Shown: one piece after another, positions 40,040-48,962 of the stretch
Numbering within the stretch: position 1 is the first letter of the stretch
Layout: each line of letters opens with the position of its first letter
Assembly: GCA_035315885.1 (NCBI GenBank)
Contig: DATFXM010000049.1
Coordinates: 1 to 64,000 of the forward strand
Reading direction: 5' to 3'
Source: DATFXM01 sp035315885
GTDB lineage: Bacteria; Acidobacteriota; Blastocatellia; UBA7656
DNA: 64,000 nt
Translations under genes and position numbers: made by a program
Notes under the pieces: model-generated
What the model was told of the DNA's origin: nothing
The model's database searches: none
Seen by the model: only the letters and a program-made list of their open reading frames with translations

Positions 40040-42328
40040 ATGCATAAAGAGGAGCTGCTCAACCTTCTGGCAACTGATGCCAGAGATGTCTTTGACCAGG
40101 CGAGACAACTTGCCCTGGCGCGAGGCGGCATTCTGTCTCCGCTTCACCTCCTCGTCGCGCTTCTCGAGGCGTTGCTACCAGCCCGCCGCAACACGCCGAC
40201 CGCCGCAAGCGATCTCCTTACCGCGGCCCGCTCTGCTCTAGCGGAACGCCACCCGGGGCCTGCCCAGACGATAACCGTGCCGAAGGAGACGCAGAGAATC
40301 ATCGAAGAGTCTTCGAAGGTCAACGAGCTCGGCGACAAGTCTCCTGCCAGCGCCATCGATCTTCTTGTTGCTACGCTTTCGAGCCAGTCTGTTGTCAGTT
40401 CCCTGGGAATGGAGTTCAACGCAAGCGCCATTCTCTCGGAGCTCGCTTCGGGCGCACAGGTCAAATCTATAGCCGATACGGAATCGGCGAGCGCCAAAAC
40501 GAGTTTGAGCGGTGCTCTGTCTGACTACTGCACCGATCTTGCGCACGAGTCACAGCAGGCCGGCTCGCCGCCATTCATCGGAAGAGAGCGGGAAATCGTG
40601 GCGGTGCTTGAGACGCTCTGCCGCAAGCTCAAGAACAACCCGATGCTGATCGGAAAGCCGGGCGTTGGAAAAAGCGCGCTGGTTGCGGCAGTGGCGCTCC
40701 GGCTGTGTGAGAGCAAAGTCCCCAATCGACTGCGCGGCAAAAGAATTGTCGAAGTCTCACGACTCAGACTGCTAGCGGATGCGAGATACTCCGGCGATAT
40801 CGAAGAGCGTCTGAAGCGACTGCTCGACGAAGTGAGACGCGCCGGAGACGTCATCTTGTTCTTTGATGAAATCCATACGTTGTTGACGGCGGGCGGCGCC
40901 GGGGGAACCGGAGATGTAGCCAACCTTCTGAAATCTTCGCTCTCGAAAGGCGAGATTACCTGCATCGGAGCAACAACACTCGCAGAGTATTACAAGTACA
41001 TAGCGCGCGATGAAGCGCTGGCAAGGCGGTTCAGCACGATCATCATCGAAGAGCCATCGCCCGCTGAGGCGCGGCGTATATTGAGCGAAACTCGCGCTAC
41101 GTTCGAGTCCTACCACGGAATCACGATTGACGATTCGGTTATCGCGCTCATTGTAGATCTTGCGGAACGCTATCTTCAGTCACGTTGCTTTCCCGACAAA
41201 GCATTCGACTTGCTCGACAAGGCGGCGGCGAAAGCCACGCTCGCAGGTCACGAAAGGCTCCCTCGCGAATGCGTGACCGAGACCTTGTCGGAGACTACTG
41301 GGCTACCGTTGGAGCTGATGGACGAAGACCCTGCCGAACGACTTCAGCGACTCGAAACGTTCCTGAATTCAATGGTGCCGGGTCAGGCAAGAGCCTCGCG
41401 CGACGTTGCCCGGGTCGTGCGCATTGCAAAACTCGGCTTTGAGATCAGACCTGAAAAGCCGGACGGAGTGTTTTTGTTTGTCGGGCCGGAAGGAGTCGGC
41501 AAACACGAAATGGCGGCGGCCCTCGCAAAATTTCTTTACGGCTCCACCAACAAGATGATCGAGTTTGACATGAGCCAGTTCACCGAGGTCTGGTCGATGT
41601 CGCGTTTGGTTGGCGCGGAGCCCGGGTACGTTGGTTATAGCGAGCGGAGCGGCTTGTTATCCAGGGCGGCGGAAGACAACCCTCACTCGGTGCTCTACTT
41701 CAAGAACATCGACGTAGCCCATCCCGTAGTGCAGCAGTTCCTGGGCGAAGCGCTCGAGCAAGGCAGATTCACCGACGCGGCCGGCGCCAGGATCTCGTTG
41801 TCGAATGTCACCGTAGTCATGTCTCTATCGCAGATCGGCGAAGCTGCCAAACCCGTGCACGTCGGGTTTACGTCGAGCGAGAACCTTCACGAACGAAACT
41901 CGACCGGCACCCTTCGCATTAGCGGCTCGGTGCAACTGAGGGAGAGGGGATCGGGCTTTGGGATACTCGAGACGCTTGCGTCGACAATCGACGAAGTCAT
42001 CGAATTTCAAGTGCTGGATCCTGAGGCAACCGAACGTATAGTCTCCGAGAAAATCGAGGCTCTGAAGGCGCGGCTCGAATCCGCGCAGTCGGTGGACATC
42101 TGTCTGGACCGGGACCTGGTCGGGTTCTTCACGTCGAAACTGTCGAACGAGCGCAAGAGTCTCGCTCAGCTCGAGCGCCTGCTGCAGGACTCGATTGTCA
42201 TCCCGTTCACCGGTTTGCGTCTGGATCGCGCTGCCAGCGTGCGCCCACGAGTGAGAGTCGCCGTAGAGAACAAGGCAATATCAGTGCGGGTAGCGGCGGA
42301 CGGCGACTCAATCGAAAGCCGCTCGTAG
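40040..42328 (+). CDS. Clp-type AAA+ ATPase with degenerate second domain
   Basis: A 762-residue Hsp100-like protein. The N-terminal Clp repeat domain (about 1-145) is followed by AAA domain D1 with intact Walker A GKPGVGKS (205-212), Walker B FFDE (Asp276, Glu277) and GATTLAEYYKYIARDEALARRF with its Arg finger. The linker is short as in ClpA/ClpC (no ClpB middle domain). D2 is degraded: Walker A reads GPEGVGKH (482-489) and the Walker B acids are replaced by Lys555-Asn556 (VLYFKNID), while the usual RNRID finger region reads LASTIDEV. Thus only D1 should hydrolyse ATP. The next gene encodes a YbjN-like chaperone. Start: ATG after the repeat block; no clear ribosome site. Confidence 0.88.
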   Translation: MHKEELLNLLATDARDVFDQARQLALARGGILSPLHLLVALLEALLPARRNTPTAASDLLTAARSALAERHPGPAQTITVPKETQRIIEESSKVNELGDKSPASAIDLLVATLSSQSVVSSLGMEFNASAILSELASGAQVKSIADTESASAKTSLSGALSDYCTDLAHESQQAGSPPFIGREREIVAVLETLCRKLKNNPMLIGKPGVGKSALVAAVALRLCESKVPNRLRGKRIVEVSRLRLLADARYSGDIEERLKRLLDEVRRAGDVILFFDEIHTLLTAGGAGGTGDVANLLKSSLSKGEITCIGATTLAEYYKYIARDEALARRFSTIIIEEPSPAEARRILSETRATFESYHGITIDDSVIALIVDLAERYLQSRCFPDKAFDLLDKAAAKATLAGHERLPRECVTETLSETTGLPLELMDEDPAERLQRLETFLNSMVPGQARASRDVARVVRIAKLGFEIRPEKPDGVFLFVGPEGVGKHEMAAALAKFLYGSTNKMIEFDMSQFTEVWSMSRLVGAEPGYVGYSERSGLLSRAAEDNPHSVLYFKNIDVAHPVVQQFLGEALEQGRFTDAAGARISLSNVTVVMSLSQIGEAAKPVHVGFTSSENLHERNSTGTLRISGSVQLRERGSGFGILETLASTIDEVIEFQVLDPEATERIVSEKIEALKARLESAQSVDICLDRDLVGFFTSKLSNERKSLAQLERLLQDSIVIPFTGLRLDRAASVRPRVRVAVENKAISVRVAADGDSIESRS

Positions 42329-42340
42329 CCGGTTGGACGG

Positions 42341-42826
42341 ATGGAATTCAAGACCGCTTGTCACAAAGAAACGTACGAAAGAACTCGCGACTATCTGCAA
42401 TCGCTCTTCGGCGAAGTTAATTGCCAGTCGATCGGCGATTCTTTCGTGCTGCAGGAGGGCTCGACCTTTGTCTATGTTCGCGTCCTCCCGGTCGGCGATT
42501 CAAAGTCAGTCGTTGAAGTATTCTCTTATGTCGCGGTGGAGTTAACTCCCGGTGAAGAATTGATGCGGTTTCTGCTTTCGCAGAATCTGAAACTGATACT
42601 TGGCGCGTTTGGTCTTGCGATAGACGACGACGGGACCGCATCGGTGATTCTGAGCCATTCGATACTGGGGAAATCCATGGACAAAGAGGAGCTTTACGGG
42701 AGCGTTTCGGCAGTGGCCCGAGTGGCCGACGAGTTGGACGATCAGATTGTCGCGAACTTCGGCGGAAAAACCGCACTGGATCGACTGATGTCGCGGGAAA
42801 AAGCACCCGCGGAGTTTTGGGAGTGA
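42341..42826 (+). CDS. YbjN/T3SS-chaperone-like protein
   Basis: A 161-residue soluble protein. The layout, an N-terminal helix-strand unit (YERTRDYLQSLFGEVNCQSIGDSFVLQEGSTFVYVRVLPV) followed by ELTPGEELMRFLLSQNLKLILGAFGLAID and a C-terminal helical part (SVSAVARVADELDDQIVANFGG), resembles the YbjN/CesT-like fold of T3SS chaperones. YbjN-type proteins bind peptides or polypeptides and can hand them to partners. It begins 12 bases after the Clp-like gene, so it may be an adaptor for that ATPase; this is inference from adjacency and fold class. The C-terminus overlaps the start region of coaE. Confidence 0.75.
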   Translation: MEFKTACHKETYERTRDYLQSLFGEVNCQSIGDSFVLQEGSTFVYVRVLPVGDSKSVVEVFSYVAVELTPGEELMRFLLSQNLKLILGAFGLAIDDDGTASVILSHSILGKSMDKEELYGSVSAVARVADELDDQIVANFGGKTALDRLMSREKAPAEFWE

Positions 42827-42834
42827 GCAGCCTT

Positions 42835-43443
42835 ATGCTGAAAGTGGGGCTCACAGGCAGCATCGCGGTTGGCAAGAGTTACGTACTCTCAGTGCTGTCA
42901 GAGCTGGGCTGTATCACATTCGATGCCGACAGGGTTGCGCATTCGGTGATGACGCCCGGGCAGGAGGCCTATAACCAGATTGTGCACGAATTCGGCCGAG
43001 AGGTATTGGACGAGGATGGAACCATCGACCGGACCAAGCTGGGCAGGATCGTCTTCGCGAACGCCGAGCGACGCCGGAAGCTTAATCAGATCGTTCACCC
43101 CAGAGTAATTGAAGAGCAGAATGCGCTGCTCGCCGAAGTCGCTCGCCGCGACCCTGACGCAATCACGGTTATAGACGCTGCTTTGATGATCGAGTCTGGA
43201 GGGTACAAGCGCTTTGACAAGGTGATCGTCGCGTTCTGTGATTCTGAGACTCAGATTCAGCGACTGATGCGTCGCAATGGAATTACTCGAGAGGATGCTG
43301 AGCGGAGGATTGCGGCTCAGATGTCTTCAGATGAAAAGCGCCGGTTCGCGGACTTCGAGATAGACACTACGGGAAGCTACGCGGAAACTCGAGAGCAGGT
43401 TGTGAAGGTTTTTGAAATACTTCGCGATTTGAATGAGTGCTGA
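42835..43443 (+). CDS. coaE: Dephospho-CoA kinase
   Basis: A 202-residue P-loop kinase that phosphorylates the 3'-hydroxyl of dephospho-CoA, the last step of coenzyme A synthesis. Features: GLTGSIAVGKSYV (Walker A), FDADRVAHSVMTPGQEAYNQIVHEFG, and the LID-type RLMRRNGITREDAERRIAAQM. I chose the ATG giving MLKVGLTG; a GTG four codons upstream overlaps the preceding stop. The last residues (NEC) and the stop lie in CTGAGTG repeat words, so the tail may have been reshaped. It is co-oriented with the YbjN-like and Clp-like genes. Confidence 0.95.
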   Translation: MLKVGLTGSIAVGKSYVLSVLSELGCITFDADRVAHSVMTPGQEAYNQIVHEFGREVLDEDGTIDRTKLGRIVFANAERRRKLNQIVHPRVIEEQNALLAEVARRDPDAITVIDAALMIESGGYKRFDKVIVAFCDSETQIQRLMRRNGITREDAERRIAAQMSSDEKRRFADFEIDTTGSYAETREQVVKVFEILRDLNEC

Positions 43444-43494
43444 GTGCTCAGACCCGGGAATGGGTGAGCGCTCATTACTCAGAGCTTCAGTTGC
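43437..43494. repeat. CTGAGTN heptamer repeat between convergent genes
   Basis: GAGTGCTGAGTGCTCAGAC overlaps the coaE stop, and ATTACTCAGAGCTTCAG follows. The core has CCCGGGAATGGG. The opposite-strand hydrolase gene ends within the block, so both convergent genes end in repeat sequence. Confidence 0.8.
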
Positions 43495-45550
43495 AAGAGC
43501 AGGTGTTATTCAGAATATTTCGATCGACGATTGAACAAAGGAGATGCCCGACAGGAAACTGAAGCGTGGCGCTTCCCCGGTTGGTGGACCGATCGATTCT
43601 CGCAGTCAACCGGCGATCGTTTTCCCCCGCACCCTGCTGCAGGATCGTGACCGTTCCCTGCACAGTAAGCCTGCCTACGCCAGTCACCGTAGTCGTCCCA
43701 CAGCAATATTGGTAAGCGCCGGTCACCGAGCTGAATTGAAGCTCAGCTCCGCTGGCATCGTCCTTGATGCACCTGTCAAAAACCGCCGTCGGCAGAGTGA
43801 TGTTAGCCGAGGTCACAAACGCAATGTCGGTGACGAGTAACGCGCCCTGCGCGGTCTGGTCGAAGTGGAACTGCACCGACCGAATGTCAGTAAAATTCAC
43901 CCCCGCAAACGCCGACAGCGGAAGCCGGACCGTGTTCAGTACCACCCGGGGAACTGTTGATGATGCAGATGCGCCGGGTGGATAGAAGAGCGCGGGAGAC
44001 AAATCGCTCGGTCTGACCGACGCTGTATTGGACGTACCGTCAGTCAGCGTGACCGTGAAGTTCTGCATAAGGCCAACCGCATTGCGCACATCGTTGAAGT
44101 TCACGCTCGCGCGGAATTGAAGCGCCTGAAATCCGCTGACATTTCCAAGTCCCGGCGGAATGTTATTCGTAAGGGTTCCGGATACGTTACTCCAACCTGC
44201 TGTGAGTTGGCTCATACCCGGGGCTGAGGAAAGAAGTGATGGTACGTTGTGGGGTTGTTTTGCACCTGACACGCCAGCCAGGCAGAAGGCCGCCTGTGGC
44301 AGTGGCCCGCCGCACACGTCATAGGGAGACAGCGCATTCTGAGTCACGGTTCCCCCAAGCGTGTTGGTCGCCAGATGTCCCTGATCTAGCCACCGGTTCA
44401 CATCGCGGCGCGACGCGGCATCGTCGGGGGCATGAAAACTCACATAGATCTTGCTCGTGGCCGCCGACGGGGGTGGCGGCGCTGCAGACGTCAGGAGCGG
44501 CAGAAATTGAGACTCACCACCAACATAGACTCTCAGGAACGCCGAGACGTAAACCAATCCGCCGGCGCGTTGTTGAGCATCGCTCAGACGGCCGTTTCCA
44601 GAAACTGTGGCACCGCAAAAGGGATCTGAATCGGGACCTCCATCGTCACTGGTTCCCGCAGGAAACAGAGAAGGGGTCCAGATCGTGTTATAAAAGTTGT
44701 GATTTGCTCCCAGGACCAAAATCGTATGTTTTGGCGCAACGTCTCCCGGCACGTTGTATCGCGCGTCGTCGTAGAAATGGACACCCTGCAGGTCGTCCAC
44801 ATCGCCATCGCAATACGGCAACAACACCGCGAGAGGAACGTTGTTGATGACGAACCGGCTGAAGTCAACCGGCGCAATCGCGAAAACGGCCTTGATACCA
44901 TAAGGCGATCCCAAAGATTGATTGAGCTGAAAGTGCTTGACGACGCCCTCGCCACCACGCGAGTGACCCATGGTCCCGATTCGTTTCATGTCGATCTTGC
45001 CGACGAACTTCGTTCCAAACGGCGCGCCGCCGACGGTGTTGAACGTGTTCCACAAGTCGAGGTGTTTTTGCACGAGTTCTGCTCGGGCGTTCGCACCTAG
45101 ATCGCCAACACCCGCATCGAACGCGTTGATCCCGTTTGCGCTGATCGACACCACCATGTAGCCGTTGCTGGCAATAACCTGCGCAATATAGTCGTAACCT
45201 TGGAAGCTTGGAATCGGCTTTTCGCCACCGGTGCACGGCCAGTTGAGGTTTGGCACTAGCGACGGCGGGAAACAAGTAAAGTGGCGGCCATGAAGGAACA
45301 GAAGCAAAGGAAGTCTTCCCCCCATCCAGTTTGATGGGTAATGTACAGAACCCCGCAGCTCGACTGCACTCGGAAACCCGGTAGGCGTGAAAGCCAGATC
45401 TCCGAAATCGTATTCTTCGCGCACCACCGTGTAAGGGCCTGTCGCAGCCGGATCGCCGCTTTGCGCAGATACTCTTCGCATCATCCGCTGTTGCATCCCA
45501 AGAAAGGCGAATGTAAAAACGAGCGCGTATACCAGCAAAGCTCTCTTCAT
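43487..45550 (-). CDS. Exported alpha/beta hydrolase, large multidomain
   Basis: A 687-residue exported protein. After a signal peptide with an unusual Met-rich end (LVFTFAFLGMQQRMMRR), an alpha/beta hydrolase domain covers about residues 45-350: oxyanion-type LFLHGRH, the nucleophile elbow GHSRGG with Ser197 and a following LPYCDGDVDDLQG region. It resembles dienelactone hydrolase/PET-hydrolase-like or platelet-activating-factor-like esterases. The C-terminal 300 residues are Ser/Thr/Val-rich beta structure (VNFNDVRNAVGLMQNFTVTLTD, VQGTVTILQQGAGENDRRLTARID), perhaps a binding module. Cys residues in pairs (CCGTTT, NNTCSCN) suggest disulphides. It forms a minus-strand pair with the gene 12 bases upstream. 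Substrate unknown. Confidence 0.8.
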   Translation of the reverse strand: MKRALLVYALVFTFAFLGMQQRMMRRVSAQSGDPAATGPYTVVREEYDFGDLAFTPTGFPSAVELRGSVHYPSNWMGGRLPLLLFLHGRHFTCFPPSLVPNLNWPCTGGEKPIPSFQGYDYIAQVIASNGYMVVSISANGINAFDAGVGDLGANARAELVQKHLDLWNTFNTVGGAPFGTKFVGKIDMKRIGTMGHSRGGEGVVKHFQLNQSLGSPYGIKAVFAIAPVDFSRFVINNVPLAVLLPYCDGDVDDLQGVHFYDDARYNVPGDVAPKHTILVLGANHNFYNTIWTPSLFPAGTSDDGGPDSDPFCGATVSGNGRLSDAQQRAGGLVYVSAFLRVYVGGESQFLPLLTSAAPPPPSAATSKIYVSFHAPDDAASRRDVNRWLDQGHLATNTLGGTVTQNALSPYDVCGGPLPQAAFCLAGVSGAKQPHNVPSLLSSAPGMSQLTAGWSNVSGTLTNNIPPGLGNVSGFQALQFRASVNFNDVRNAVGLMQNFTVTLTDGTSNTASVRPSDLSPALFYPPGASASSTVPRVVLNTVRLPLSAFAGVNFTDIRSVQFHFDQTAQGALLVTDIAFVTSANITLPTAVFDRCIKDDASGAELQFSSVTGAYQYCCGTTTVTGVGRLTVQGTVTILQQGAGENDRRLTARIDRSTNRGSATLQFPVGHLLCSIVDRNILNNTCSCN

Positions 45551-45562
45551 TAAGGTTCTCCT

Positions 45563-46087
45563 CTATCGAGCCGAGCTGAGCGTGAGTCGTTCCGGCAGCG
45601 AAGTGCGAGCCCGATCACTTTCGCCGTAGCCAACTTCAATCGAGCCGTTTTCAATCAGCAACGCGCGGTCAAAGACCAGCACGGTGATCCTGGTCAGATC
45701 CGCGCTTTCAACTCCCAATCCGATCAGCTTGCCGTTGACCCATACCATCGCAGGCATTGCGCGGGGGGTGAATGATTCACCGATGATTGTCAGACGCCAA
45801 CACGTGCTAGTCTCGCTCGTCTTGCCGGCGCTTTCGATTCGAACCGGCTGCGACAGCTCCAATTCCTCGAGAAGATAGGTCTTCAGCCGAAGTTCTCCAA
45901 CGGGCTGCTGGTTCTTTCCTTGCGACAGCGCTCTGCCGGTCATTACGTGTAGCTGATGCGCGAGCGAATTGCTGTCAGCGGACAGCCGCGCAGGCTGCTG
46001 ACCGGAGGCACTCGACCAGAGCGAGAAAATCAGTATCAGAAAAGCAGCATTGCCGATTGTGATTCGTCTACCACTTCGTGCAGGCAT
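45563..46087 (-). CDS. Hypothetical exported protein
   Basis: A 174-residue protein I do not recognise. A signal peptide (ITIGNAAFLILIFSLWSSASG) is followed by a beta-rich body with CWRLTIIGESFTPRAMPAMVWVNGKLIGLGVESADLTRITVLVFDRALL. The arrangement of strands resembles an IPT/TIG or carbohydrate-binding-like sandwich, but this is a guess from pattern only. It is upstream of the alpha/beta hydrolase gene by 12 bases on the same strand, so the two exported proteins are probably made together. A GGAGA-type site precedes the ATG. Confidence 0.7.
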   Translation of the reverse strand: MPARSGRRITIGNAAFLILIFSLWSSASGQQPARLSADSNSLAHQLHVMTGRALSQGKNQQPVGELRLKTYLLEELELSQPVRIESAGKTSETSTCWRLTIIGESFTPRAMPAMVWVNGKLIGLGVESADLTRITVLVFDRALLIENGSIEVGYGESDRARTSLPERLTLSSAR

Positions 46088-46240
46088 TTGATGTCTCCTC
46101 TTTCCTGAGAGACGGAATACGCGCTGAATGTTGAAACAGGCTCGCGAAAAAGCAGGACTGCTATCTTAGAAGCGACAGTAATCACAGTCAATTCAGGATT
46201 CTGCTATTTTTGCGACCGAATCGCCGTTTTCAGATTCTTT

Positions 46241-48229
46241 TTACTTGAAGTGCTGATTGAACCAGTTGAGTGATCGAGTCATTATGTCCAGACGATGTTC
46301 GCGGCGCGCGATGTGATGGCCTTCGTTCTCGTAAACGACCAGTTGAGTAGGGACGCCGAGAGTCTTTAGCGCGTGCCAGAACTCGTATGACTGCGGGGTC
46401 GGACATTCGATGTCGCGATCGCCGACCAGAATCAACGTCGGCGTCTTGACGGTCTTGATGAAATTCATCGGCGAGCTCCTGGCATAGACGGCAGGGTCAT
46501 CGTACACCGAGGCTCCGAAGAACGGGATCATCCATTGATCGATGCCGTTCTGCCCGTAGTAGCTTTGCCAGTTCGCTATCCCCGCACCTGCAACCGCGGC
46601 GCGAAAGCGGTTCGTTTGGGTCACCGCCCACATTGTCATAAACCCGCCGTAGCTCCAGCCGGTCACGCCAACTCTCTCCTTGTCGACCGGCAACGTCTTT
46701 GTTACCTCATCGACTCCAGCGAGGATGTCGCGAAGATCGCCGTAACCGAAATCTTTGACGTTGGCGCGAGTAAACGCTTCTCCCTGGCCGTAACTCCCGC
46801 GAGGGTTCGGCATCAGAACAAAATAATTGTCGGCCGAAAACACGGTCGTGTTGAAAAATGTTCCAGGCCACGAGGGTCTCACGGCTGAAGAAGGCCCTCC
46901 ATGCACTACGACGATCATCGGATATCGACGACTCGAGTCGAAGTTGCGCGGGTAAATCAACCAGCCTTGAATGTTGAACCCGTCGTTCGCCCAGTGAATG
47001 CTCCGCGATTCGCCCCAAAGCGGCTTCACGTTCTGATTGATGCTGGTGATCCTTCGCCACGATCCCGTCGTCCCGGCCCAGACCTCCGGGGGATGCTGAT
47101 CCGAACTGCGAATGAGCGCCGACCGGTTTCCATCGGCTGAAAACGACAAGCCAAAATTTCCCTGGGTGGCTGAGACGTTTTCTGGTCCGCGCCAGAGTTG
47201 TTTCAGCTCTCCCGATGCCGGATCCAGGGCGACGACTCCGCTCTCGCCATCGATGTTTTCAGTGAACAAAATGCGATCGCGCGGCCACACCAGGGACGCA
47301 GCCGAAGCTTTCAGCCCCGGCGTCAGGTTGCGGCTGGGGCCGCCAGCCGCCGGCACTAAGAAGATGTCTCCGCCGACGACACCTTCATCGCTCATCAGGC
47401 CGCCGATAAATGAGATGGACTTGCCGTCGGGGGACCAGCGAGGCGACGCTATTTGCATCCCGGGCTTCAGCAGCGAATTGGTCCTGCCTGAGCCGACATC
47501 AATCGTGAACAGCTCAGCTACGTACCAGTTGTTGTCTCCGGAACCGTGTGCGGCGATTGCCGCCAGAGTTTTGCCGTCCGGAGACCAGTCGTACTCGTAG
47601 ACATAAAGGTCCGGCGGCGATAAGTGACGGACCGCTCCCGTTGCTACGTCTACTAATGCAACGCGCTGTTCATAGATCTGGGTATCGATCACGCCGGTCT
47701 GAATCGTTGCCGGCTGTACGGGTCCCGAAGCGCGCGGCGCGTTCTCCGTGAAAAGCATTGCGATCGTGGACCCGTTGGGAGACCAGCTCACGCCGTCGAG
47801 GAAGCCCGTAAGACTGGTGAGCCGTTTCGCAATTCCCCCAGCGGCGGACACGATGTAGAGCTGCAATTGACCCGGTTTGCTTCGGTCCGAAAGAAAGGCG
47901 ACGCTGCGGCTATCGGGTGACCAGGCGATTCCATGTTCCTCATAAATTTCGCTGCCCTTGCGAGAGGCTGCACCGGCGCCCACCAGGTTCTTTGCATTTG
48001 CCGGAGAGTCGATCGATGCCACCTGAATTCGTGGTGCCGTGCCGGAAGGAAGAGTTACCCACGCGACCCGAGTCCCGTCGGGCGATATTACCGTCTCAGT
48101 GATCGCCTGTGTTTTCGAAAGCTGTGCTATTACCTCTTCAGCCGTTCCAGGGTTCTGACCGTTGGTCTGCGCGATCGCGCTATAGGAGATTAGAAATGTG
48201 AGAGTAATTGCAAACGACGTTTTGATCAT
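46241..48229 (-). CDS. S9 family prolyl oligopeptidase (exported)
   Basis: A 662-residue exported serine peptidase. The signal peptide MIKTSFAITLTFLISYSAIAQ is followed by a WD40-like/TolB beta-propeller (about 45-400; repeated motifs such as WSPDGKSISFIGG and WSPNGSTIAML). The C-terminal S9 catalytic domain has the nucleophile Ser526 in GWSYGG, the Asp in LVGDRDIECPT and the His in YENEGHHIARR. Such enzymes (acylaminoacyl peptidase/DPP-like) cut small peptides after passage through the propeller. I start at the ATG of the signal peptide; an upstream in-frame ATG adds 13 residues without benefit. No obvious operon partner. Confidence 0.92.
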   Translation of the reverse strand: MIKTSFAITLTFLISYSAIAQTNGQNPGTAEEVIAQLSKTQAITETVISPDGTRVAWVTLPSGTAPRIQVASIDSPANAKNLVGAGAASRKGSEIYEEHGIAWSPDSRSVAFLSDRSKPGQLQLYIVSAAGGIAKRLTSLTGFLDGVSWSPNGSTIAMLFTENAPRASGPVQPATIQTGVIDTQIYEQRVALVDVATGAVRHLSPPDLYVYEYDWSPDGKTLAAIAAHGSGDNNWYVAELFTIDVGSGRTNSLLKPGMQIASPRWSPDGKSISFIGGLMSDEGVVGGDIFLVPAAGGPSRNLTPGLKASAASLVWPRDRILFTENIDGESGVVALDPASGELKQLWRGPENVSATQGNFGLSFSADGNRSALIRSSDQHPPEVWAGTTGSWRRITSINQNVKPLWGESRSIHWANDGFNIQGWLIYPRNFDSSRRYPMIVVVHGGPSSAVRPSWPGTFFNTTVFSADNYFVLMPNPRGSYGQGEAFTRANVKDFGYGDLRDILAGVDEVTKTLPVDKERVGVTGWSYGGFMTMWAVTQTNRFRAAVAGAGIANWQSYYGQNGIDQWMIPFFGASVYDDPAVYARSSPMNFIKTVKTPTLILVGDRDIECPTPQSYEFWHALKTLGVPTQLVVYENEGHHIARREHRLDIMTRSLNWFNQHFK

Positions 48230-48672
48230 TCGAGTCTCCAGTAGCCGGTAACGCGGCAGGGACCACAAGCCTGACTATGAAGCTTTCTGTCGTTCAGAAT
48301 GCACTGGAACGCACAAGTCGCGGCGAATTCGTGGCGTACACCACCGATACAATCGAACGCGCATAAGACACAGAGAATCGGACAGGACCCTTAAGGCAAA
48401 ACACTCAATGCAACCGAATCGACTGGCGCTTTCGCGCGACCGCACCTCTCGCTTATACGATTCGGCTTCTTCAATGTCAATTAGGCTTCACTGGACCGAC
48501 GGCACCAGTATTGCGACTGATTGATGTCGCGGCACCGTGTTGCCACTCGGTGTTATTGGTTGGTTGCGGCCGAGCTCGTTTGGTTCACGGTCGCTCGCTG
48601 ACCAAACCGTTTCATCACAGATGTGCAACAGCGGTTCCCAAACGTGGGAGTGGTGTGGAGGAGGAGGCAGCA
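48230..48672. other. Divergent gap, no gene seen
   Basis: This gap separates the S9 peptidase from a very small plus-strand gene. Several short reading frames exist on both strands but none has a good start with coding-like composition. No heptamer repeats. It should hold promoters in both directions. Confidence 0.55.
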
Positions 48673-48810
48673 ATGTGGAACGATGAAGATCTCGTCCTAA
48701 GCAAAAGCAAATCGGACGAGCTTCGAGAAAGAATAGATAACAGGTCAGACGAAGCCGGAGAAACTGTTTCCGAAAACGACCTGAACCAGAAACAGCCAAG
48801 CAGCTCGTAG
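48673..48810 (+). CDS. Small hydrophilic 45-residue protein
   Basis: A 45-residue, highly charged, probably disordered peptide: MWNDEDLVLSKSKSDELRER, then a D/E/N/Q-rich end. GGAGGAGGAGG, an unusually strong ribosome site, ends about five bases before the ATG, the main reason to accept it. It has no homolog that I recognise. It precedes the BON-domain lipoprotein by about 150 bases and may belong to a stress-related transcript. Confidence 0.5.
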   Translation: MWNDEDLVLSKSKSDELRERIDNRSDEAGETVSENDLNQKQPSSS

Positions 48811-48962
48811 CGACAGGACGTGAACTGGTCCGGCACGAATGCAGGCAGACTCTTCTCGAGCAAGGACCGATATTCAAAATATGAGCTGTATAAGAGTGAG
48901 TGTGCGTCACTGGCACGCCACCGCACTGACCAGAGCACAGGGTGCCAGCAAAGGAGGCCAAG

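Noticed and set aside
44236..44847. 203-codon plus-strand frame inside the hydrolase gene
   Set aside because: Antisense shadow of the exported hydrolase with no family features.
48895..48925. Sigma-54-like TGGCACG before the BON lipoprotein
   Set aside because: The GC element is one base out of register with the -24/-12 consensus.
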